The notes below the pieces were generated by a model. That model saw nothing but the letters and a program-made list of their open reading frames with translations. It did no database searches and was not told the origin of the DNA. Made by a program: the position numbers and the translations under genes. A stretch of DNA of 64,000 bases from Prorocentrum cordatum (Eukaryota; Sar; Dinophyceae; Prorocentrales; Prorocentraceae): the NCBI GenBank assembly GCA_963575745.1, contig CAUYUJ010014328.1, positions 351,343-415,342 of the forward strand, given 5' to 3'. Shown here piece after piece: positions 56,341 through 64,000 of the stretch. Within the stretch, counting starts at the first letter, position 1; every line of letters starts with the position of its first letter.

Positions 56341-56875
56341 TGGCCGGCGATCCAGGGGAGCACTTCTCCCTTGCTCGGATTCTGGAGCCTTTGCCTGTGC
56401 AGTGCACCACGGCTTTCTGCGACGTGTTGGCGCACGTCGATGCCACCCTCGCCTTGCCTGTCCTGAAATGCGTCCTGTCCGAGCAGGGTTATGGACAGGT
56501 CGACGACACTGTGCTGGCAAACGTTCTTTGGGAGGTGCAAACATATTTGCCGAGCTTGGTGACCAACCGCTGCCAACCAGGCAAACTGGCAGCACGTTTG
56601 AAGGAAATGCAGGATGCGGCTCCAGATGTCACCCTTGTTCGCACTCCTGCTCGCCAAGGCACGTGCCCGCACTGCGAGGGGATCTCCCTCTGCCCGTGCC
56701 CGGGCATCGACAAAATCGCCCGCGGCCGAAATTTACCAATTTTGAAAGCCGAAGCCGCCCGCGCGGGAACGCCACCAGAGAGCAATGTTACCGTCCGGTA
56801 TAAAATATCATACTGCACGCCCGCCGCCGGCTTGGTACCCGTTCTGGCGCCGAACCAACCCATCCAGATACCAAG
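56341..56875 (+). CDS. N-terminal part of an unrecognised Cys-containing protein, entering a minisatellite
   Basis: ATG 56341 gives MAGDPGEHFSLARILEPLPV, then helical text (AFCDVLAHVDATLALPVLK, DDTVLANVLWEVQTYLPSL, KLAARLKEMQDAAPDVTLV) and a Cys cluster (CPHC...LCPCPGIDK), ending NVTVRYKISYC at about 56820. The frame then enters a 64-bp minisatellite and stays open to 59600, giving an apparent 1,097-codon ORF. The first 160 residues look like a real coding sequence. What follows is repeat, so the gene has either been cut by the array or the array lies in an intron (no clear donor seen). CPHC/CPC could bind zinc. Family not recognised. Confidence 0.5.
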
Positions 56876-59205
56876 CCAGCGGCCGCCGGCTTGGTACCCC
56901 GCCGGCTTGGTACCCCCCCTGGGGCTCCTCCCTACCAAGCCAGCGGCCGCCGGCTTGGTACCCCGCCGGCTTGGTACCCCTCCAGGGCCTCCTCCCTACC
57001 AAGCCAGCGGCCGCCGGCTTGGTACCCCGCCGGCTTGGTACCCCTCCAGGGCCTCCTCCCTACCAAGCCAGCGGCCGCCGCTTGGTACCCCGCCGGCTTG
57101 GTACCCCGCCGGGGGCTTGGTACCCCCGGCTCCAGGGCCTCCTCCTACCAAGCCAGACCTCCTCCCTGCCAAGCCAGCGGCGGCCGGCTTGGTACCCCGC
57201 CGGCTTGGTACCCCACTAGGGCCTATCCTCCTGGCCTCCCCCCCTCCCTACCAAGCCAGGCGGGCCGTCGGCCTGGTACCCCGCCGGGAGTGGACCCCCC
57301 CGGGGGCTCCCCCCTACCAAGCAGCGGCGGCGCGCTGGTACCCCGCCGGACTTAGGTACCCCTCCCAGGGCCTCCTCCCTACCAAGCAAGAGGCCGCCGG
57401 CCCGCCTTGGTACCCCGCCAGCTTGGTACCCCTCCATGGCCTCCTCCGTGCCAAGCCAGCGGCCGCCGGCTTGGTACCCCGCCGGCTTGGTACCCCCCCG
57501 GGGGCTCCTCCCTACCAAGCCAGCGGCCGCCGGCTTGGTATACCCCGCCGGCTTGGCACCCCTCCAGGGCCTCCTCCCTATCAGCAGGCGGCCGGGCTTG
57601 GTACCCCGCCGGCTTGGTTTACCCCCCTGAGAGCTCCTCCCCTGCCAAGCCAGCAGCCAGCGCCGGCTTGGTACCCCGCCGGCTTGGTACACCCCGAGGG
57701 CTCCTCCCTACCAAGCCAGCGGCCGCCGGCTTGGTACCCCGCCGGCTTGGTACCCCCCCGGGGGCTCCCCCCTACCAAGCCAGCGGCCGCCGGCTTGGTA
57801 CCCCCCCGGCTTCGTATGCTACTGGCCTTCGGCCCTTCCCGCCATCGTGCCTGGGTGGTGGATCAGAGGCCGGCTTGGTACCCCTCCAGGGCCTCCTCCC
57901 TACCAAGCCAGCGGCCGCCGGCTTGGTACCCCGCCGGCTTGTTACCCCCCCGGTGGCTCCTCCCTACCAAGCAGCGGCCGCCGGCTTGGATACCCGCCGG
58001 CTTTAGGTACCCTCCAGGGCCTCCTCTCCGACCAAGCCAGCGGCCCGCCGGCTGGTTCCCCCGCCGGCTTGGTACCCCCCGGGGGTTCCTCCCTACCAAG
58101 CCAGCGGCCGCCGGCTTGGTACCCCGCCGGCTTGATACCCCTCCAAGGCCTCCTCCCTACCAAGCCAGCGGCCGCCAGCTTGGTACCCCGCCGGCTTGGT
58201 ACCCCCCCAAGGGCTCCTCCCTACCAAGCCAGCGGCCGCCGGCTTGGTACCCCGCCGGCTTGGTACCCCTCCAGGGCCTCCTCCAGCGGCCGCCGGCTTG
58301 GTACCCCGCCGGCTTGATGCCCCTCCAGGGCCTCCTCCCTACCAAGCCAGCGGCCGCCTGCTTGGTACCCCGCCGGCTTGGTACCCCTCCAGGGCCTCCT
58401 CCCTACCAAGCCAGCGGCCGCCGGCTTGGTACCCCGCCGGCTTGGTACACCCCCGGGGGCTCCTCCCTACCAAGCCAGCGGCCGCCGGCTTGGTACCCCG
58501 CCGGCTTGGTACCCCTCCAGGGCCTCCTCCCTACCAAGCCAGCGGCCGCCGGCTTGGTACCCCGCCGGCGGGGTACCCCGCCAGGGCCTCCTCCCTACCA
58601 AGCCAGCGGCCGCCGGCTTGGTACCCCGCTGGCTTGGTACACCCCTGGGGGCTCCTCCCCTAACAAGCAGGCGGCCGCCGGCTTGGTACCCCGCCGGCCC
58701 TGGTACCCCTCCAGGGCCTTCCTCCCTACCAAGCCAGCCGCCGGCTTGGCACCCCGCCGGCTTGGTACCCCCCCGGGGGCTCCTCCCTACCAAGCCAGCG
58801 GCCGCCGGCTTGGTACCCCGCCAGCTTGGTATCCCTCCAGGGCCTCCTTACTACCAAGCCAGCGGCCGCCGGCTTGGTACCCCGCCGGCTTGGTACCCCC
58901 CCGGGGGCGCCTGCCTACCAAGCCAACGGCCGCCAGCTTGGTACCCCGCCGGCTTGGTACCCCCCCGGGGGCTCCCCCTACCAAGCCAGCGGCCGCCGGC
59001 TTGGTACCCCGCCGGCTTGGTATCTCTCCAGGGCCTCCTCCCTACCAAGCCAGCGGCCGCCGGCTTGGTACCCCGCCGGCTTGGTACGCCCAGTGGGCTC
59101 CTCCCTACCAAGCCAGCGGCCGCCGGCTTGGTACTCCGCCGGCTTGGTACCTCCCCGGGGGCTCCCCCCTACCAAGCCAGCAGCCGCCGGCTTTGTACCT
59201 CCCGG
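56860..59205 (+). repeat. 64-bp GC-rich minisatellite with internal hairpin
   Basis: About 36 copies (for example starts at 56945, 57009 and 57073). Each unit has two GGTACC sites, each within GCCGGCTTGGTACCCC, then a variable CCAGGGCCTCC or CCGGGGGCTCC segment and TACCAAGCC. The end of one unit and the start of the next form a 9-bp stem (TACCAAGCC/GGCTTGGTA) around a GCGGCCGC loop. Because 64 = 3 x 21 + 1, three units make a 64-residue super-repeat, and none of the three forward phases contains a stop. Confidence 0.95.
57803..57870 (+). repeat. Internal copy of the array's right flank
   Basis: The stretch CGGCTTCGTATGCTACTGGC to ATCAGAGGCC here matches 59204-59271 (the end of the array) almost exactly, so the array consists of at least two blocks produced by a larger duplication. 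Confidence 0.85.
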
Positions 59206-59269
59206 CTTCGTATCCTACTGGCCTTCGGCCCTTCCCGCCATCGTGCTTGGGTGGTGGGTCAGAGGCCTC

Positions 59270-59890
59270 ATGGATGTTGGTTGGGATCTCGTGGTTGGCC
59301 TCTCGGGGGCCTCTTGGAGGCAGTTTTGAGGCATCTTGGGGGCTGTTTTGGAGCTTCTTGGGCCCAAAAACCTCTTTGGGGGCGTCTTGGCGGCCCCTTG
59401 GGGCCTCTTCGGGGCCTCTTGGGGTCTCCTGGCGGCCTCTTGGGGCGGAAGGCTCGAGCTTTCGGTCTGTGGTCCCCCTCTGGGCCCTCTCCTGGGGCCG
59501 TCTTGGGGGCCTCCTGGGCCGTCTTGGGCGCCTCCTGGGCCGTCTTGGGGCCCTCTTGGGCCGTCTTGGGGGTCTTGGGGCGGTCTTGGGGGCCTCTTAG
59601 GCCGTCTTGGAGCGTCGGAGAGCCGAAAAGGCGGGAGGGCCAACATCCTTCAAAAACAAATGGAAATTGTCGTTTTGGACCTCTTGGGCCGCTCTTCTGA
59701 GGCCTGTTGGAACGTCTTGGGGCCCTCTTGGACGCCTCTCGGGCCGTCTTGGGGCGTCTGGGCGGCTTCTTGGGCCGTCTTAGGCTCATCTTGAGAGTCT
59801 TGGAGCGATCTTTGGGCGTCTCGGGGGCCTCTTGGGCCGTCTTGGACGCCTCTTGGGGTTATCTTGGCCCGTTTGGGGGCCCTCTTGGGC
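59270..59890. repeat. GGCCTCTTGGGG-type minisatellite
   Basis: Irregular units of about 12-15 bp (GGGCCGTCTTGGGG, GGCCTCTTGG). The family recurs inverted at 60690-60830 and 17515-17645. Confidence 0.8.
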
Positions 59891-60084
59891 CCGAACCAGT
59901 CACGCGACAAGTTGCCGGGGACCCCAGGGGAACGGCCGGGAGCCCCAGGAGATTTGGCAATTTGGGGTCTGGTTCCCTAAAAGACTCCTCAGGACTGAGG
60001 ACTGAGGCCCAGGGGATGAGGCAGAGGACCTGAGGACACGCCCACTCCGTGCCCAGAGGCACGGTGGCGAATGAACGTATACTT

Positions 60085-60201
60085 ATGTATACATGTATGC
60101 CTACATATACACATACACACAAATATATGTATAGATATGTATGCATGCACATATATATATATATATATATATTATATTTATATGTACATTATGTAAACCA
60201 T

Positions 60202-60240
<39 letters not shown>
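60085..60240. repeat. (AT)n / (ACAT)n microsatellite
   Basis: TATATA runs at 60150-60170 and 60206-60240 with tetranucleotide flanks. Confidence 0.95.
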
Positions 60241-60243
<3 letters not shown>

Positions 60244-60258
60244 CACGCAGACGCACAC

Positions 60259-60261
60259 AGA

Positions 60262-60302
<41 letters not shown>
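60259..60302. repeat. (GA)n microsatellite
   Basis: Pure GA run after the AT block. Confidence 0.97.
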
Positions 60303-60308
<6 letters not shown>

Positions 60309-60960
60309 TTCTTGAAGCTTCGCGTGCCCCCACCAGCCCATCCAGTAACGATCGCCAGGCGAGTTGCCTTGATCAGGGAAGTGTAGAAGCATGCAGTGGA
60401 ACAACCGCCTTGGAAGTGTTTCGGGGGCGCTGAAACGGCGGGGACATGTGTTGAATGATTTTACCGATGTTCCGCACTTGGCTGGTGCATTTGGGCCGCA
60501 GGAGTGGGGGTACGCCTCAAGACCCGCCTCGAGACGCCATGACAGCCTCCAGAAAGGCTCCGAATACACCCTGGAAGCGGTTCAAGTTCGACCCGAAGAC
60601 ATAAACACGAGCCCAGAAAACGTCCAGGGGTTCCGAAGAAGCCTCCACGATCGTTCCACGACGGCACAAGTGGCTCCCGAGGCGGCACCTTGTAACCTCA
60701 AGAGCCTTCGAGAAGCCCCGGGGGCGCCCCCCCAGGGACTCCCAAAACGCCCCAAGACAGCCAGAAACGCTCCCAACAGGCCATCAAAGAGTCCCCAAGA
60801 GGCTCCCATCCTGGCGCGGATATTCCCGCAGGATCGGTAACCTCGAAACTCGATCCTTGAGGTTGGAACCCCATCGTGAGAGGAACGATGACGCGGAGGA
60901 GGATCAGGAATGCAAGGGCGAGGAGGGAATCAGGATGATCACGAGGAGGTGGATGAGGAG
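60303..60960. other. No gene recognised
   Basis: One 149-codon plus frame (60391-60840) without a domain; its second half overlaps degenerate CCCAAGAGG-type repeats. Confidence 0.35.
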
Positions 60961-60984
60961 GTCGATGAGCAGTGGCAGGACGCC

Positions 60985-61060
60985 CCGGCAGCGGAGGAGG
61001 AGGAGGAGGTGGAGGAGGAGGAGGAGGAGGAGGAGGAGGAAGAGGAGGAGGAGGGGATGA
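60985..61060. repeat. (GGA)n microsatellite
   Basis: GGAGGA run in the 5' flank of the plus-strand gene. Confidence 0.95.
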
Positions 61061-61207
61061 CGACATGCGCGCGAATGCGGTAGGAGTCAGAGGAGGAAGA
61101 GAGGGAAGGAAGAGAGGGCAGAGGGGTATTGTATTGTAGGTGGAAGGTAATGGTCAAGATTCTCGGCTTCAAGCGCTGGGGGCTTTCAGCTTTGCACGGC
61201 CGTCGCC

Positions 61208-63150
61208 ATGGTGATGCTGAAGTTGTTGGCCGTGAACGGTCACTCGAAGTCCGACGTGGTCGAGGTTGACTCGGCGGCCAGCGGGGCGGACCTCCTCGCC
61301 GCGATCAAGGCCAAGCTGGGCTGGACCTTCACGGCGGCCAACTACCAGAACGAGGCTGGCGATTTGTTCTCGCCCCAACTACATGCTAGCACTTCCTGTG
61401 CATACCACGGCGCGTGCACACCACAGCAGCCGCGTGCACCACAGCGCCTGCGTACACCGCCGTGTTTACGCGCACCACAGCTCCCGCGTGCACGACAACG
61501 CTTGTGTAGACCACAGCTTTTCGTTTACTGCAGCGCGTGCGTGAACCACGGTGGTTGTGAGCACCCAGTGCCTGTGTGCCTGGGAGAATTCATACTTATC
61601 GTCCGTGCCGGCGTTGTGGCTAGCATGTAGCATCTTGGGATGCAGATCCCCGGAGGGGCGCGCGCGGGGCGAGCCGCTGCCTCTCGACCAGCCGCTCGGC
61701 GACACCCTGAAGGACGGCGCCGCGGTCACGGCGAAGCGGGACAGGGGCGCCAGGCCGCCGGCGGCCACTCCGGCGCGGCGGGCGGCAGCGGCGCCGGCGA
61801 GCGAGGGCGGCAAGCCTCGCTCACGCTCGCGCTCCCCGAAGAGCTCGGCGCCGGACGGTGGGTCGACTCGCGAGAGCGGGGCCGCGAGCGCGGCCGCGCC
61901 CGCGGCGGCGGTCCAGCAGGCCCCGCCGCGCGCAGCCGCGGGGGCGCCGAGGGCGGCGGCGCCGCGGGTGGCGGCGGCGCCCCCGGCGGCGGCGCCGGGG
62001 GTCGCGGGGGGCGAGCGCGGCGCCGGTGTTGGCAGGCTGCGGGAGGAGCTGGCGCAAGCGCGCCGGAAAGCCGCCGCCGCGGCCGCGGCGTTGGGCGCGC
62101 GCGACCAGGAGCTCGCGACGGCGCGCGCGGAGCTGGCGCAGGCGCGCCAGGAGGCGGCCGACGCAGACGCGGCCTGCAGCAAGGTGGAGACGAGGTCGGT
62201 TCACGGGGTTGACGGCCACTGAGCGCGCCTGCGGGAGAAAGTGCAGACTTCCTCGCGCGGGGGCGCCGGGCCGCACCGCGAACCGCGCTTGGTCTGCCAG
62301 GTGCGCGGGCCTGACGACGGAGGTAGCCCGCCTGCAGGGCGAAGGGGAGGCGCTCAGGGGGCAGCTGAGCTACTGGCGCACGATGTACCACGGCGGCCCG
62401 CACGTGGACGGCGTGGACTACCCTGGCAAGAAGGAGTTGGCCCTGCAGGAGCAGGTGGCGCTCCACGCGAAGATCTCGGCGTCGGGGAGCGCTCGCGCGC
62501 AATCGCCCTCGCGCCAGGGGAGGGCCCCGCGGTGCTCCTCGAACGCTCGCCCACGGTGTGTTCGGAGGTGTTCGCGCGGGGCTTTCCGAGTTCGGCCCGC
62601 GGGCGCTTGCGGGCGCAGAGCCCTCGCAGGCTCTCCACGAGAAGAACGCGAAGCTCTTGCAGGAAAACAGCGGCCTGAAGCTGACGGCGCAGGCTTGCTA
62701 CAGCTGCTCGGGGCGGAAGGAGCAAGACCTGGCCCGCGGCCGAGGTCGGCGGCGCGCGGCCGGGGGCGGCCCGGAGGGCGGCCTTCGAAGGAGGCAGGGG
62801 GGCCATCTGCGGAGACAGCGGATGCCTGGCAGGAGGCTTCAGAGGAGCGATTCCTGAGGGAGGGGGGGTCCTGTTTCCTTCGAGGGCCGCCGACGCGCTC
62901 GGCTCCCCCCCCGCGCGCCGCCGAAGAGGTGGCGGCGGCAAGGGGCGGGGCAAGCACGGCAGCGCGGCCTCCAACGCGGGCGGCGCGCCTAGCTGCGGCC
63001 GCTAGGGCGGGGGCGGGAAGGCAGACTGCAGCCCGCTCGGCCAGGGCAACCTGCTCGGCGCGGCCGCGAGAGGCAGGGGGGGCGCGGCCTGAGCGGGCCC
63101 CAGCAACTCCAGACCGCGCCCGCAACACCGGAGAGGCACCCGAAAGGGCA
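61208..63150 (+). CDS. Ubiquitin-like domain plus coiled-coil protein, spliced
   Basis: ATG 61208 gives MVMLKLLAVNGHSKSDVVEV, then SGADLLAAIKAKLGWTF and NYQNEAGD, the first strands and helix of a beta-grasp (ubiquitin-like) fold. The DNA then turns into a CGCGTGCACCACAG minisatellite (about 61390-61560), presumably an intron. At about 61655 the fold resumes with GEPLPLDQPLGDTLKDGAAV, like the final strand of ubiquitin-like domains (L-x-D-x-x-L-x-x-L-x-D-G). After it come an RS-rich stretch (KPRSRSRSPKSSAP), an Ala-rich linker and coiled-coil text (LREELAQARRKAAAAAAALG, ELATARAELAQARQEAA). A second block lies at about 62300-62490 (LTTEVARLQGEGEALRGQLS, YPGKKELALQEQVALHAKIS) and a third near 62630-62700 (ALHEKNAKLLQENSGLKLTA). 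Exon ends are not resolved. GC exceeds 70 percent. Possibly a scaffold or RNA-associated protein. Confidence 0.5.
61390..61560. repeat. CGTGCACCACAG minisatellite in a putative intron
   Basis: About eight irregular units of 15-20 bp (GCGTGCACCACAG, GCGTACACCGC, CGTGCACGACA) between the two halves of the ubiquitin-like domain. Confidence 0.7.
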
Positions 63151-63300
63151 CCTAAAAGCACCCGACAGGCACCAAAAAACAAACGAAACTCATTGCAGCG
63201 CACGAAATCTTTCGATCGGCACCCAGAAAAGAGCCCGACATACGCCCGAAGGCACGTGCAATGCCCCCGCGGTGCACCCTAAGGCACCCGACGCGCTCTT
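63130..63300. repeat. Inverted short run of the 11-bp minisatellite family
   Basis: GGCACCCGAAAGGGCACC, AGCACCCGACAGGCACC and GGTGCACCCTAAGGCACCCG are the reverse complement of the GGGTGCCCTTCGGGTGCC units that follow from 63310. Confidence 0.65.
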
Positions 63301-63309
63301 CCCGCCCTT

Positions 63310-64000
63310 CGGGGGTGCTTTGCGGGTGCCCTGCGGGTGGTGGGTGCCCTTCGGGTGCCATGCGGGTGGTGGGTGCCCTTCGGGTGCCCTGCGGGTGCTC
63401 TGCGGGTGCCCTACGGGTGGTGGGTGCCCTTCGTTTGCCGTGCTGGTGCCTTCGTCGAGCTCATCTGGGGGTGCCGGTTTGGGGGGAATGCTGGGCGGGT
63501 GCCTTGCGGGTGCCCTGCGGGTGCCCTGCGGGTGCCCTGCGGCTGCCTTGCGGGTGCCCTGCGGGTGGTGGGTGCCCTGCGGGTGCCCTGCGGGTGGTGG
63601 GTGCCCTGCGGGTGCCCTGCGGGTGCTCTGCGGGTGCCCTGCGGGTGCCATGCGGGTGGTGGGTGCTCTTCGGGTGTCCTGCGGGCGCTCTGCGGGTGGT
63701 GGGTGCCTTTCGGGTGCCCTGCGCGTGGTGGGTGCCCTTCGGGGGTCCTTCGGGTGCCCTGTGGGTGCCCTGCGGGTGGTGGGTGCCCTTCGGGTGCCCT
63801 GCGCGTGGTGGGTGCCCTTCGGGGACACTGCGGGTGCCCTGCGCGTGGCGGGTGGTGGGTGCCCTTCGGGTGCCCTGCGGGTGGTGGGTGCCTTGCGGGT
63901 GCCCTGCGGGTACCCGGCGGGTGCCCTGCGGGTGCCCTGCGGGTGGTGGGTGCCCTTCTGGTGCCCTGCGGGTGGTGGGCACCCTTCGGGTGCCCTGCGG
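63310..64000 (+). repeat. 11-bp minisatellite (GGGTGCCCTGC), reaching the window end
   Basis: About 60 units of GGGTGCCCTGC or GGGTGCCCTTC, interspersed with GGGTGGTGGGTGCCCT. The array continues past the window. Minus-strand frames of 170-210 codons (GTRRAPTTRRAPAGHP) are repeat artefacts. Confidence 0.95.

Noticed and set aside
62354-63203. Minus-strand frames of 206-261 codons opposite the ubiquitin-like gene
   Set aside because: Shadows caused by over 70 percent GC; the plus strand carries the coiled-coil heptads.

Overview
The window reads as nuclear DNA of a dinoflagellate (alveolate protist). Evidence: long GC-rich reading frames scattered among very large amounts of simple repeat and minisatellite; a multi-exon gene whose introns all end in AG followed by G and whose donors include GC and GA as well as GT; a bacterial-type (HU-like) histone-like protein candidate; copia and LINE retrotransposon remnants with gag, integrase and reverse-transcriptase sequences like those I know from dinoflagellates; and a degenerate spliced-leader-like block upstream of one open frame. 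The species cannot be named from the sequence. No bacterial operon, rRNA or complete tRNA was found.

Layout. 0-1.2 kb: internally deleted copia element (minus). 1.4-3.3 kb: TCC and CAT microsatellites. 3.3-7.05 kb: a degenerate GGATTCC array split by a 5'-truncated LINE with a target-site duplication. 7.6-9.6 kb: composite satellite. 9.6-10.9 kb: tandem duplications. 11-19.7 kb: microsatellites, minisatellites and more GGATTCC arrays, without a convincing gene. 19.7-26.9 kb: two long minus-strand genes (a kinase fused to a 2OG-oxygenase-like domain, and an unrecognised large protein), both with frame lesions. 28-35 kb: a zinc-domain reading frame, an HU-like protein, an unknown ORF and a GIY-YIG-like protein (all minus), with a palindromic satellite block at 31.5-32.9 kb. 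35.9-38.5 kb: dispersed 19-bp motifs and two MITE-like elements. 38.8-40.8 kb: transposase-like gene (minus). 42.4-47.0 kb: an 11-exon minus-strand gene with repeat-filled introns. 50.4-52.6 kb: further candidate minus-strand exons. 52.8-53.6 kb: 8-bp minisatellite. 56.3-59.2 kb: the start of a plus-strand coding region that runs into a 64-bp minisatellite. 61.2-63.1 kb: plus-strand gene with a ubiquitin-like start and coiled coils. 63.3 kb to the end: 11-bp minisatellite.

All recognisable genes from 1 to about 52.6 kb lie on the minus strand, and those after 56 kb on the plus strand. This fits the long unidirectional gene blocks of dinoflagellates, with a divergent switch between. Many coding regions carry single-base frameshifts in homopolymers or single stops. 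Some may be assembly errors and some are real decay; sequence alone does not separate them. No pathway links the genes. Most of the window is repeats and transposon debris.
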